Shown here: positions 17,142 to 27,303 of the stretch, piece by piece | Numbering within the stretch: the first letter of the stretch is position 1 | Layout of the letters: each line of letters begins with the position of its first letter | Assembly (NCBI GenBank): GCA_001800315.1 | Contig: MGVE01000007.1 | Location: 62,001-126,000, forward strand | Reading direction: 5' to 3' | Origin: Elusimicrobia bacterium RIFOXYA2_FULL_47_53 | GTDB taxonomy: Bacteria; Elusimicrobiota; Endomicrobiia; Endomicrobiales; XYA2-FULL-47-53 | DNA length: 64,000 nucleotides | The notes under the pieces: model-generated | Seen by the model: only the letters and a program-made list of their open reading frames with translations | What the model was told of the DNA's origin: nothing | Database searches by the model: none | Program-made: the position numbers and the translations under genes

Positions 17142-20100
17142 TTATTTTATAACGGCCATCTTAATAAATTTTTCGTTTTTCTTGTCAACCGTAAAGCGCG
17201 CGATATATACTCCCGATGCCACTTTGGCGCCGGCATCGTTTTTCCCGTCCCACTCGGTATAGAAGTGCGTTCCACCGTTTTTATAGCCGTCATAGATGGT
17301 TCTGACAAGCTCGCCGGCCACATTGTATATCGCTATCTCAACTTCGCCGTTGATCTCGGTGTTAAATCCGTAATGTATCATAGTGCCGTTTATGGATTTT
17401 GTCTCAAAGGTGGAGGTTTTCTCAAGCGTCACATCCTTGGGCTTTAGGTTAAACGGGTTCGGGAAATTATACACAAACAAAGGCCCGGAATAAGAAGTTC
17501 CCTGTATAACGGGCGCGTTGGACGCTATCAGAACAAAAACCGAAGTATGGTTAATACTTATTTCAATTGTCTGCTCGGTGGTATCCACCTGCCTGTTCGT
17601 TTTCTCAAGCAGATAAACATTGTTTGTGGCATCATAGTAATAAACATTCAGCAGTGTCGGATCAGAACCGGCCGCGTACTGAATATTTAAAGTGGCGTTT
17701 TTCTTAAGGGTCCTGGAAATGCCCGACGGAAGCATTATGTCGTAGAACGAACTAAACGGCGTAATTCCCGCCGCCTGGGCGAGTTTCATGGCGTCAAAGA
17801 GCCCGCTCGGATAACTCTGGGACGGCCTTGGTATCACAAGCCTCGGAGCCCTCCCCCTCGCGGGAGCCGTAAGCAGTTCCTCTAAAGAATCGGCCCTGCT
17901 GAAATCCACATTTACGGAAACCGTTGACGAATTCACGGCAAACGATCCCGGGCTGAATATTACATTGGACGAATCGCCGTCAAGGGTAACCTTCCCGCCT
18001 CTCATATTGGAAATCCTGACTCTGTTCTTGGCGCCAATTCCCGCGTAATACTGGAAACTTTCATCTATTTCAAATTCGCTCTGCGTAAGAGGATTGACTG
18101 CTTTGCTGTAACCGTGCAGGCGCAGAGTAAACTTGTTTTCTCCGGCCGGGGGTTTGTAGGTGCAACTGAGCGCTTTTTTAGTGGGCGACATGTAAGCGTC
18201 GGCCAGGGTTCCGGCTCCCTCGGTTCTGGAAATAATAGAAGCAAGGTCGGAATCCGTTGGAACTGAATTTCTCATAGCGCCCGTCAGTTCAAAATTAACA
18301 GTAAACACTCCCGCGTCTTTTCTCACTCTTGAAAACACCGCCGGAGCCGAAATCTGGAATGTTATGGGATAATCGGTCTTGACATAGCTGGAGTACGCAA
18401 CGCTGTAACCGAGCACCGCCGGAATAAGCTCGTCATCGGGAGTTAAAAACATTATATTGTAGCTGCTTCCCGGCTGGAAACCGTTTATTTCGTAGGCTGA
18501 AATAGCCTTGTCGCCCGATTTCGTGAGCGAGCCGAAAAGTATCTCGCTTAAGTCGTCGGTAGCCGCTACTATGGAGCGCAGTTCCGAAGTTGACGGATTT
18601 TTGCCGTCAAGTTTTGTAACGGATCCTCCGAGTTTGGCTCCTTTTTTAAGAGTAATCGTTCCGAGGTTCAACGCGCCATCGGTTAATACAACGGTTTTGA
18701 AGTATGAGGCGTAACCTCCGGAAACAACTATCATATTATAGGCCCCCGCGGGAAGGGCTTCAATGGCGAAGGTGCCGTCAACTTCGGTATCGCCTACTAT
18801 GTCGCCAAGCGGATTGGTCCTCGGGAATGTATTTTCAGGCTGCATGAATATTCTGGCTTCAGGGATATTAAAATCGTCCGGATGCTGAAGGTATCCGCCG
18901 TCCTCGGTAACAACCTTGCCGGAGACGGAACCGTTGGCTTCCAGGAGGACAAAATCCACCACAGGAGTAGTTTCAATTTTTACCATGCTCTTAACTTTCT
19001 CTCCGTAGGAAAGGCCGCCGGAGCCGAAGAAGTAATATCCTCCGAAACTGGCCAGATCAATTCTCGGGCAGGCAATGAAATCATAATACTGCGTATCCGG
19101 ATCAAGGCCCACGATGCTGTAATTTCCGTTGATGTCCGTAAAGCCCCTTAACTCCGAGGACCATTCATTGGTAAGGGCTGGCACGGCCACAACGGGTATA
19201 TTGGGTATCCCGCTGCCGGCCTTATCTTTCACGGTGCCGGTGACGGTGATGCCCTGCTTGATATCCACCACGCCGAGATCAACGGTTTGCCCGCTTTTTA
19301 CTTTTACACCCGAAACAGTCTTCGCCGCGTAGCTGGTCTGGTTGCCAGAGCCAAAAGCTGTTCCCGCGACTGCGCTCATGGGCATGAAACCGTATGAGGA
19401 CTGTCCGAGCATTACATCGTACTGCGCCTCCGGAAGGAAAGATAGTTCAAAGAATTCTTCGCTTGCGGCAGTTCCGGATAAGGTGGCGAGGCTCATCAGT
19501 GAACCCCAGCCGCCTTCAATCCACGGGTTAGCTATGGCGTTGATGGTGTAAGACTGGGGAAGCGACCTATCCTTATTCTTGGGAGTTATTACGGTCCCCG
19601 AGTCGGCATCCCTGAGCTTAAGCGTGATTTTTCCGCCTTTGGAAAGCTGAATATTCTGGCCTGTCAAATCTGAACCGTCAACTTTAACAGTTATTGAAGA
19701 GTTAGCGTACTGCCTGGGAACAAAACCTAAATCCGCATCAGTATAACCATTATCTTTCACCGTTAAAACATAATCGCCGGGCGAGATCCCCTTAAGCGTA
19801 AAAGAACCCGAGCTTTCAGCGATGCCGCTGGTCAACCCAAGGCTTACCTCCTGATAAATTACCGGCGACCAATCCGCATACATATAATTGTCAACTTTAA
19901 ATTTACTCGCATTGAATAATCCAATATAAAAATTACGCATGGCGCTTTCACCGGCAGGGAGCTTCACAAGGCCGCTTATAGAATATCCCTTGGAAACTGA
20001 TATGTCATTTACTTCAACATCGGAACCATTGACTATTACTCTTTTCTCAATCTGCGTGGTTTCTTTACCGTTACTGGTATTACCGTCCAGTTCTACGGCA

Positions 20101-23100
20101 GGGATAACCAGATTATATATACCCGGCATAAGACCGGTTATTGAGAACGAACCGTCTTTATTGATGCATGACTGCTTCGGAGTTGCCACCGGATTGGCAG
20201 TGCCGGTCAAAGTGGCAAGCTGATCCATATTGCTGTAATTTACCGCGTAGACGCGAAAAGTCGTAGTAGAAAGCATCATGTTAATATTAGGATGACTGCC
20301 GTAGGAGTCGGTAATTAGAGGAACAGTATCAACCAGAACGGAAATATCGGAATATCCCACGGGTGGATTATTCTGGCTTATACCGATTTTGCCGTAAACT
20401 CTGTGCGTCTGCCCAGTGAGATCAATCGTACCTTCTCTTGTCTGGCCGTTAACCGCCATGATTGCCCTGGTTTTTTCCATTGTAGTGACTGTATAAAGCC
20501 CCTTTATCTGATAGAACCCTGTGCCGAGGCCAGAAATAGTAAGTACACCGGTTGCCTGATCAAAGCTTAACCCGCTTGTTGGATCAATCACCCCCTGATC
20601 GCTTATCCACATATTGGGGCCGTTGACACTGACCCGCAAATTCGCATAGTCATTGCCGGGAACTTTGAAGGTGCATTTGATAACTCCTGAATATTTCTTA
20701 AAAACAAGATTTAAACTGCCCACTCCGTTTGAAACGGTCGTTTTAACGCCATTCCAACCGATAGCGCCCTGGAGCTCAAAACCCTGGAGCCAGGAATTTA
20801 CCCAGTAAGTGCCGTCATCAAGCCCGCGGATTGCAAATGTGGATGATGCCGAAACGGAGTTTGGCGTAAAAGGCACACTGGCCCAGCCGTAGCTGTAGCT
20901 GTCCGGAGACCAGGCGTTTAAATAAATATAATTTGAATTTTGCTGAGTGGAATCCCCGTCAATGGTAACCGTTCCGGTCAAACCGCCTCCGGGAGAGAGA
21001 GTTACATCCGAAAGCTGTTTATACACATCGCCTGCCAGAATGGAAACCTGCGCGGCCGATCGCCTGTAACCTGACGCGGAAACTTTTATCGTATACACGC
21101 CCGCATCCAGCCCGCCTATGGTGTAAGTCGCGGAAGATGAACCGTAAGGTATCCAGGCCCAGCCCCAGGCGGTGCCCCATGTATAACCCTGCGGAATCGC
21201 TTCCACCGAAACATAACTGCCCCATGAGTCCTGGGGAGGTTCGGAAAGCTGCACCGTACCGTATGCGGTTTTCATTACGGCAAAGTGAATGTTTATTGCC
21301 TTGGAAGCCTCGCCTTCAAGAATAGTAATTGTCTGGGAAACCGGAACATAGCCGTTAAGCTCGGCCTTCAGATAATATGTCCCGGGAGATAATTCCAATT
21401 TTGTCCATTTTCCACCGTCATAAAAATATCCGCTTGAGTTATCTATTTCATAGTTCGGGGTTTCAAGCGCGTTCCACATGCCGTTATCCGAAGTGGAGAC
21501 ATTCGTCTCAAAATGCAGGGTTCCCCAGTAATCTCCGGAATAATCGGATTTATATATATTCACACCGCCCCACTGTTCGTTATTCTGGATCTGGCCGCTG
21601 ACATCTCTTGTCGCGTTTATCATGAGCACGGAAGGCTGCTGCAGTGTCACATTTAAGCTGCCGCCGGCAACAACCGCATTATTCATGGATTGCGCGTATC
21701 CGAATTTATTAAAAGACACCTGATAAGTCCCGGGGATAAGCCCGGTGAGTTTATAATAACCGTTGAGATCCGTCGTGGCATAAGAGTAAGACGGGCCGTA
21801 AGCCATAACATCTACATAAGGAATGCCGTTTGCCGATCCGTCGGTCACCCTGCCTGATATCTCAAGGCTTTGCACCGTCACCGTGAGTGTTTTGTCTGAA
21901 ATACCTCCGTCTCCTCCGAGCCTGATAGTGACATAATAAGTGCCGCTGGGCACCTTCCCCGAACAGGAAACCGCCGCTCCCGGTTCGCAATAATTCAGGT
22001 AACTTGCGTTCCACGAGATCATACCCGCGGAGGGATAACCATAACCGGAATAAGACCAGATGTAATTTGAGCTATCAGGCGCCGTGGCAATTAACACCTG
22101 CCAGTTGCTCACACTATCACTTAGATTAAAATCAATATAGGCAAGCTCATCGGAACCCATGATTATATTTTTATTGCTTGAATAATCTCCCTTATGAACT
22201 CCTGAATTTAATATGCCTCCGCCGCTTGCCATTACATTGACATAAAGCCGGTTCCATTCCTGCTTAAAACTATAATCCATGGTAACAGAAGCATAGGGAG
22301 AAGTGGATGTCATGTAATAAAAACTTGAATAAGACTGTCCGGCCGGAATAATTATTGTTGAAACAGGCACGGCAAAATCCGGAGTAAGCGAAAACTTGCC
22401 GGTCGCATCAGGTGGATAAATACCGGTTCCTGAAGTATAGTCATAATAATAATCGCCAAAACTTGAAAGCCCTACGACAACGGCATAAGTGGATTTAGTG
22501 ACCATTCCCTGATAATCCTTTAAAACGACACCTATGGGCCCCGAGGCTTTGTCTTTTTCAATAGTTAAATTCGGATTCAAAAATTCTATCCTGTAAGGCG
22601 AACCGGCGGGGATTTCGGTATAGAACTGAGCCTGCGCCGGAACAGACCAGTTACCGGACTCATCAGCATACCACAGCCTGAAATAGAACATCTGATTTTC
22701 CTGCAGCCAGAAACTGGCCGACATGGGGCTTCCGCGAACCGCCGAGGTTGACCCGCACTGAACATATTGGCTGAGTACGGCATTTATATTGTTCCAGGGC
22801 CCGAGATTTGACGAAGAACATTGCAGGACATAGGACGAACCTTCCGACAAATCGCCTGTAAAAGCGTTGTTGCCCGGAGCTGTCCAATTAAGTTTCACCC
22901 ATGTCCAACCCGTGCTTGCCGTGAAGTTTGAATCAACGCTTACTCTTAAATCCGTAACGGCCGAGGGCGCGGTCAGGTCAACCAGGCTGGGATCAAACCC
23001 ATAAGTCGCTATATCGCAATTCGCAGGCCCGGAACCTTTTGAACCCGAAGCATAGAGCAGCGTAGAAGTTCCAAGAGCAAGAGCATACGGATAGTCAGAA

Positions 23101-24176
23101 TTATAAAGCGCCACAGTGCGCTTGAAGTAGGAGGCCGAAGTCAAAAGGGTATCCAGTTTGGCAAAAAGCAGGCTGAAAGTAATATCCAGATTTGCCCTGA
23201 CAAGGCCGACGGCATAAACCTCGGAACCTCTTACCGCGATTGACTTTCCCGCATCATTAGTATTGCTTTGTGACTGCATCCAAAAAGTCGTTTTTTGCGT
23301 TAAGCCGGGTAAATATTTAGCGACATAGAAACTTTTGCCAACCAAAACGCCATACTGACCCACGGCATAGACATTATCAGATGAATCAACAGCCACCCCT
23401 GAAAGCAGAACATCCCCATTTGCGCTGGTATCGTTGAACTGCGATGGAACTCCGGATAAGTTTGAGTTAAATTTTACCAGCACCCCTGTATCAGGAGCCG
23501 CGCTTACGGTATTACCGACTATAATGACATCGCCAGAGCTATTTATAGCGATACCCCTGGCGGTTTTGCCGTACAAACCGCCGGGAACTGTCGCGGAAGA
23601 AATCAACTGTAAATTTTGAGTGAACTTAACCGCCAAAATATCATCGTAGCCGGAATTGTCAATCCTGCCGGCTGCATAAATATTCCCGTCCTTCCCGACC
23701 GTGATGGCATTGGCAGAGCTGTTTTCGCTGAATGTAACACTGGATACTATCGTGAAACTTGTATCATATTTTCTTATGTGCAGATTCTGAGAAGCGCCGG
23801 AAACAAAACCGGCGAAATAGACACCGCCGTTTCCATCAACCGCGACAGCCATGACCTTATCAGAGCCGGCACCATAATCAAAGACCCGGGAAGACACTAT
23901 TACGCTTGAAGCGTTATATTTAACCAAAAGCCAGTCGTTGGATGTACCAGCACCCTGCACATTAGCAGCCACATAAATATAGGGCCCGCCTGCAGTAAAG
24001 GTGTCAACCGCGACTCCGTAAGCGCTGTCCATAGGAGAGGTGATACCTTCATAGTCAATATAAGTTCCGCCGGAGGTCCAGAAATTGCCGCCGGTTTCAG
24101 CCCCTGCCCCGCCTGTCATTAACATCAGAACCGGCAGAAACAAGGCGAACAGAAATAGTTTTAGTTTGTTATTCAT
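17142..24176 (-). CDS. Giant secreted multidomain surface protein with FlgD-like C-terminal tail
   Basis: This 2344-residue exported protein starts with a signal peptide ending near AGAETGG. Residues about 35-395 look like a beta-propeller of delta-60/SBBP repeats (AVDGNGGVYFAGFVSG, AVDSSDNVYAVGQYG). A fibronectin III-like domain follows (about 398-520), then a long array of carboxypeptidase-regulatory-like beta-sandwiches. Examples are ISGRVTDGSANGIPYVDV, TVTGTVKDKAGSGIPNIPVV and GSVSGKVVTEDGG, each ending near GLxPGxY. The last 90 residues carry YNFPNPFNLKPKDV, IAIYNVAGELVRTI, WDGKNDAGAKVASGVYIARF and a short basic end, the FlgD-Ig/type IX-sorting-like tail. It probably acts as a surface adhesin or scaffold; no enzyme motif is evident. 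Its neighbours are an outer-membrane barrel upstream and a PorV homologue downstream. Confidence 0.88.
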   Translation of the reverse strand: MNNKLKLFLFALFLPVLMLMTGGAGAETGGNFWTSGGTYIDYEGITSPMDSAYGVAVDTFTAGGPYIYVAANVQGAGTSNDWLLVKYNASSVIVSSRVFDYGAGSDKVMAVAVDGNGGVYFAGFVSGASQNLHIRKYDTSFTIVSSVTFSENSSANAITVGKDGNIYAAGRIDNSGYDDILAVKFTQNLQLISSATVPGGLYGKTARGIAINSSGDVIIVGNTVSAAPDTGVLVKFNSNLSGVPSQFNDTSANGDVLLSGVAVDSSDNVYAVGQYGVLVGKSFYVAKYLPGLTQKTTFWMQSQSNTNDAGKSIAVRGSEVYAVGLVRANLDITFSLLFAKLDTLLTSASYFKRTVALYNSDYPYALALGTSTLLYASGSKGSGPANCDIATYGFDPSLVDLTAPSAVTDLRVSVDSNFTASTGWTWVKLNWTAPGNNAFTGDLSEGSSYVLQCSSSNLGPWNNINAVLSQYVQCGSTSAVRGSPMSASFWLQENQMFYFRLWYADESGNWSVPAQAQFYTEIPAGSPYRIEFLNPNLTIEKDKASGPIGVVLKDYQGMVTKSTYAVVVGLSSFGDYYYDYTSGTGIYPPDATGKFSLTPDFAVPVSTIIIPAGQSYSSFYYMTSTSPYASVTMDYSFKQEWNRLYVNVMASGGGILNSGVHKGDYSSNKNIIMGSDELAYIDFNLSDSVSNWQVLIATAPDSSNYIWSYSGYGYPSAGMISWNASYLNYCEPGAAVSCSGKVPSGTYYVTIRLGGDGGISDKTLTVTVQSLEISGRVTDGSANGIPYVDVMAYGPSYSYATTDLNGYYKLTGLIPGTYQVSFNKFGYAQSMNNAVVAGGSLNVTLQQPSVLMINATRDVSGQIQNNEQWGGVNIYKSDYSGDYWGTLHFETNVSTSDNGMWNALETPNYEIDNSSGYFYDGGKWTKLELSPGTYYLKAELNGYVPVSQTITILEGEASKAINIHFAVMKTAYGTVQLSEPPQDSWGSYVSVEAIPQGYTWGTAWGWAWIPYGSSSATYTIGGLDAGVYTIKVSASGYRRSAAQVSILAGDVYKQLSDVTLSPGGGLTGTVTIDGDSTQQNSNYIYLNAWSPDSYSYGWASVPFTPNSVSASSTFAIRGLDDGTYWVNSWLQGFELQGAIGWNGVKTTVSNGVGSLNLVFKKYSGVIKCTFKVPGNDYANLRVSVNGPNMWISDQGVIDPTSGLSFDQATGVLTISGLGTGFYQIKGLYTVTTMEKTRAIMAVNGQTREGTIDLTGQTHRVYGKIGISQNNPPVGYSDISVLVDTVPLITDSYGSHPNINMMLSTTTFRVYAVNYSNMDQLATLTGTANPVATPKQSCINKDGSFSITGLMPGIYNLVIPAVELDGNTSNGKETTQIEKRVIVNGSDVEVNDISVSKGYSISGLVKLPAGESAMRNFYIGLFNASKFKVDNYMYADWSPVIYQEVSLGLTSGIAESSGSFTLKGISPGDYVLTVKDNGYTDADLGFVPRQYANSSITVKVDGSDLTGQNIQLSKGGKITLKLRDADSGTVITPKNKDRSLPQSYTINAIANPWIEGGWGSLMSLATLSGTAASEEFFELSFLPEAQYDVMLGQSSYGFMPMSAVAGTAFGSGNQTSYAAKTVSGVKVKSGQTVDLGVVDIKQGITVTGTVKDKAGSGIPNIPVVAVPALTNEWSSELRGFTDINGNYSIVGLDPDTQYYDFIACPRIDLASFGGYYFFGSGGLSYGEKVKSMVKIETTPVVDFVLLEANGSVSGKVVTEDGGYLQHPDDFNIPEARIFMQPENTFPRTNPLGDIVGDTEVDGTFAIEALPAGAYNMIVVSGGYASYFKTVVLTDGALNLGTITLKKGAKLGGSVTKLDGKNPSTSELRSIVAATDDLSEILFGSLTKSGDKAISAYEINGFQPGSSYNIMFLTPDDELIPAVLGYSVAYSSYVKTDYPITFQISAPAVFSRVRKDAGVFTVNFELTGAMRNSVPTDSDLASIISRTEGAGTLADAYMSPTKKALSCTYKPPAGENKFTLRLHGYSKAVNPLTQSEFEIDESFQYYAGIGAKNRVRISNMRGGKVTLDGDSSNVIFSPGSFAVNSSTVSVNVDFSRADSLEELLTAPARGRAPRLVIPRPSQSYPSGLFDAMKLAQAAGITPFSSFYDIMLPSGISRTLKKNATLNIQYAAGSDPTLLNVYYYDATNNVYLLEKTNRQVDTTEQTIEISINHTSVFVLIASNAPVIQGTSYSGPLFVYNFPNPFNLKPKDVTLEKTSTFETKSINGTMIHYGFNTEINGEVEIAIYNVAGELVRTIYDGYKNGGTHFYTEWDGKNDAGAKVASGVYIARFTVDKKNEKFIKMAVIK

Positions 24177-24199
24177 AGTTTTCCTCCCGCAAGGGGTAA

Positions 24200-25411
24200 T
24201 TAAAACTCATAGCTGAAACCCATAAGGTAATTGCTGGTTGTGTAATTATAGGAATATGTTTTCTCGTATTTCATATTTGATTTAGACTGAATATAAGTGG
24301 ATACCAGCCTGAGCTTAAATTCCCTTGTCAGAGGATAAATTATGTTGAGGCCGTAAACCGTCTCGTCCACATAAATTTTCCCCGCCTCATAATTTCCGTC
24401 CACATCCTGAACCAGCCGCTCTTTATACTCCTGCCGGTTCATGCCGTAGTTCACGCCAAGAACCCACGGAAGGCTTCCCAGAGCGAAATTTAAAGCCGGA
24501 TTAAGAGAGCGGTAGGAATAGTCGTAGTAATCAGGCGTAAATTTAAGTTTTGACGCGTCGTAATGCCCCTGGTTTGAATCGTTTGAAACCAAAGCGCCGT
24601 CAAATGAAACAAGAATCTTCATAAAATCCGCGGCTTTAATCGGATAAGATAACCCCACAAAAATATTTGAGTAAGAATCCTCTCTTTTAACGGTAGACAG
24701 GCTGCTGTCCGCAAGCACCAGCGGCTGATCCGCGTAGCTTTTGCCGGTCTGGGTATATCCCACCTCGGTCCGCAAATCCGCTATTTTATTAGAAAACCTC
24801 GCCGACATCATGCGGTTGGACGAATCCAGAACGGTTTTACCGGCCAGTTCCCTGCCGAGGCCGGAAGCTGAGACGGAGGATTCCAGCGACTCATAGTTCG
24901 GGAAAGTTATAGTGTATATATCATAACCCACCCTGACGGACTGATTCTTCAGGTAAGCGTACTCGGCCTCAACTCCGTTATTTAGTTTTTTGTAATCAAA
25001 CAGGCCCTTGCCCCATGTCTCGTCGGTAGTTTCCCTCAAAAGCTCCAGCCTGTAACTTGAACCGATTTTAAGCTTAAGCTGAGAAATGGGAGAATACATA
25101 AGTTTAAGCGACCCCAAATGGTTCTGCCCGTCCTGAAACAGCGTTCCTCCGCCTATCAGATCAGTTACCTCTTTTGTCCCCCTGTAACTGCCCATAAAAG
25201 TCGGGATAATCATAAAACTATCGTTTATTTTTACGGCCGGGACAATGGTAAAGGAAATGTTTCCCGACAGCGAGCTGGGGGTTTCATTGTAGAAGTACTG
25301 CCCGCCCAAAAGCCTGAAATCTCCCACGGGTTTAACCTCAACCGCGGATAAAACCGAACCTGCCGGAATTAATGCCGCCAGCACCAATAGACAGTTAATA
25401 AATTTTCTCAT
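24200..25411 (-). CDS. Outer-membrane beta-barrel protein, unknown function
   Basis: This 403-residue protein has a signal peptide (about 1-22, ending VLSA) followed by alternating hydrophobic/polar strands rich in Tyr, Ser and Asn. It ends in YLMGFSYEF, a C-terminal aromatic signal for outer-membrane insertion. Strand density suggests a barrel of perhaps 16-18 strands. There is no plug domain or TonB box. I do not recognise a named family. It lies between the FecR-domain protein and the giant secreted protein in the same operon, so a role in transport or anchoring of the surface protein is possible. AGGAG precedes the ATG. Confidence 0.8.
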   Translation of the reverse strand: MRKFINCLLVLAALIPAGSVLSAVEVKPVGDFRLLGGQYFYNETPSSLSGNISFTIVPAVKINDSFMIIPTFMGSYRGTKEVTDLIGGGTLFQDGQNHLGSLKLMYSPISQLKLKIGSSYRLELLRETTDETWGKGLFDYKKLNNGVEAEYAYLKNQSVRVGYDIYTITFPNYESLESSVSASGLGRELAGKTVLDSSNRMMSARFSNKIADLRTEVGYTQTGKSYADQPLVLADSSLSTVKREDSYSNIFVGLSYPIKAADFMKILVSFDGALVSNDSNQGHYDASKLKFTPDYYDYSYRSLNPALNFALGSLPWVLGVNYGMNRQEYKERLVQDVDGNYEAGKIYVDETVYGLNIIYPLTREFKLRLVSTYIQSKSNMKYEKTYSYNYTTSNYLMGFSYEF

Positions 25412-25471
25412 TAATAAAACTCCTGATTATTTTCTTTTCTCCCGGCGGCTTCAAACGGGAACTGTCGCGCG

Positions 25472-27100
25472 CTATTTTATAAGCCCTGACTTAATAAGTA
25501 TCTTAGGCTCAACGACAAGGCTTATTTTTCTTGAGCCAAATTCAGTGGCCGTTATCACCTGCTGGTAGTTCCAGAGCAAAAGCTTCTCCTTGTAGGCCGA
25601 GCCTGTGGTAATACCGTTAAATTCCGAAGCAGAGGCTATTTTACCCTCGTCGGAAATAATATAATTATCGTACTGTTCGTAGGAGTTGTCCAAGTAGGTA
25701 ATCTTCAGCCTGTTATGCAGGACATCGGCATCCGGATAAGTGGAAGCCGAAGCAGCCACGCCCCAATCGCCGTAAATGGTATCGCCGGCGGAATTGCTCG
25801 CTGGATAAACCATGTGGCCGTCAAGATCGGATACAAGCGTATTTCTCGCAGCGCTCGTTGTAAAATACCACTGTTTCCTGTTTCCGTTTATGTTGTGTTC
25901 GTAGTTATTAAACCTTGTATTGTAGAAGGTCTGACCGGCCGAAAAGGCATCGTATTTATCGGTCGCCGCGTTGTAAACCGTAAGATCCAGCGCCGAGGTT
26001 TTGGTTGTATCAAAGGTGTCGGCTATCGGGTCATAGGCGCCGTTTGTTGAGTCATAGGCGTTAACGGTTCTTGTGTTGGCAGGGTCAGTGGGATCGGTAA
26101 GGGTAAATGTGCCGTCGGCGTTATAGGCTATCTTAACAAGGTGGCCTCCGCTGGCGGTATCCTTTGAATAGTCGCTCGTGTTTGAATAGGCCTTCTCATA
26201 GGAAAGAAGGAAATAGTCCGGCGCCGTTGTCCCAAGAGTGCCGTTTATGGCATTTAAAGCGACACTGAGGTCTGCCGGAAGGGTGGTATTGAATGTGCCT
26301 TTGTAATAAAAATAGTCAAATCTGTCTTCCCTTTCGTTTAGCACCACGAGCTTGAACTGGTCGGCGGCGGGCCTCATAATGTACTCTTCAATCCTGACCC
26401 TCGCGCCCGAGACATCTATCATGGTTTTGCCTTCCTGATACTCGGCAAGCCTCATCTCGGCGGCCGCGGAGGCCTGTACCTCTTCTTTCGTCATTTCCAG
26501 GCCGAGCTCTCTTCTGACCATCTTCTGGTCGCTCATTGCCTCGGATTTCTGGTCCGGGCTTAAAATGCGCTCAAACCCGCTTACATCCATTTTTTCGCCG
26601 ACGCCCACGGGGATTTCCTCTCCCGTAAGGTCGCTTTTACGGACGCCTACCAGTCCTTCAAAAACCTCTATTTCAGTCCTGCCCTTATCGTCCACATCAA
26701 CAGTAAACTCGGTGCCTCGCACAGAACAAACAGCCACGGGCGTATGCACCTCAAATTTTTCTCTCGCGATATTCCTTGTAACCCAGGCCCTTATTTTGCC
26801 CGCCAAAACCTTAAGTACCGGTTTTTGGGCCTGAATATTTTTAAGATCCACATTTGAATTAGGCAATATTTCTATTTTTGATCCGTCAGGAAGCTGCAGC
26901 CTTACCCGCGAGCGGGCCTTGGTCCTGATTTTCTGCCCGGTTTCCAGCTTTTTGCCGGACTGCGCGGCATACCAGACCTCGGTTTTAGCCGATTTAATGT
27001 CCACCATGCCCCTTACGGAAGAGATTTTTGCTTCATCTGAAAATGAGATTTGAGGAAGAAGAAGAAACGGGAGGAACAGAGAAAGGATGATTTTTTTCAT
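25472..27100 (-). CDS. Secreted FecR-domain protein
   Basis: This 542-residue protein has a signal peptide (about 1-22) and a FecR domain at about 28-165. FecR features are VRGMVDIKSAKTEVWYAAQ, the KLETGQKIRTKARSRVRLQL block, EILPNSNVDLKNI and VCSVRGTEFTVDV. A coiled segment rich in Glu and Met follows (about 180-225). The remaining 310 residues are Tyr-, Asn- and Thr-rich, with no family I can name. It has no sigma-factor partner, so this is probably not a classical FecR regulator; FecR folds also occur in periplasmic and surface scaffold proteins. It is the first gene of the surface operon, behind a strong promoter and GAGAGG. Confidence 0.82.
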   Translation of the reverse strand: MKKIILSLFLPFLLLPQISFSDEAKISSVRGMVDIKSAKTEVWYAAQSGKKLETGQKIRTKARSRVRLQLPDGSKIEILPNSNVDLKNIQAQKPVLKVLAGKIRAWVTRNIAREKFEVHTPVAVCSVRGTEFTVDVDDKGRTEIEVFEGLVGVRKSDLTGEEIPVGVGEKMDVSGFERILSPDQKSEAMSDQKMVRRELGLEMTKEEVQASAAAEMRLAEYQEGKTMIDVSGARVRIEEYIMRPAADQFKLVVLNEREDRFDYFYYKGTFNTTLPADLSVALNAINGTLGTTAPDYFLLSYEKAYSNTSDYSKDTASGGHLVKIAYNADGTFTLTDPTDPANTRTVNAYDSTNGAYDPIADTFDTTKTSALDLTVYNAATDKYDAFSAGQTFYNTRFNNYEHNINGNRKQWYFTTSAARNTLVSDLDGHMVYPASNSAGDTIYGDWGVAASASTYPDADVLHNRLKITYLDNSYEQYDNYIISDEGKIASASEFNGITTGSAYKEKLLLWNYQQVITATEFGSRKISLVVEPKILIKSGLIK

Positions 27101-27185
27101 TTTATTACCTCTCAGATATACACATTAAGCTTATAATAACTTCTTCATTTTTATAATAATAGTGCCTCTGCGAGTTCCCAGAAAA

Positions 27186-27214
27186 AGTATAAATCATTAA
27201 CTCCCCAATGTCAA
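27186..27214 (-). promoter_or_regulatory. Sigma70-type promoter of the surface-protein operon
   Basis: On the minus strand, TTGACA (27209-27214) and TATACT (27186-27191) are 17 bases apart. The leader to the FecR-domain ATG is about 80 bases. It contains a five-codon reading frame (MKKLL) that I do not claim is translated. Confidence 0.8.
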
Positions 27215-27303
27215 CACATCAACCCGCTAAAGCACGGAACAGGCTGTATTTTACGACGATAAATGCTCCTATGTGTTTTTTGTCACAGCGAGCGGAATAC
27301 ACT

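Noticed and set aside
25472-27100. Classical FecR anti-sigma regulator
   Set aside because: It has a signal peptide, no N-terminal cytoplasmic sigma-binding region, and no adjacent FecI-type sigma factor or TonB receptor.
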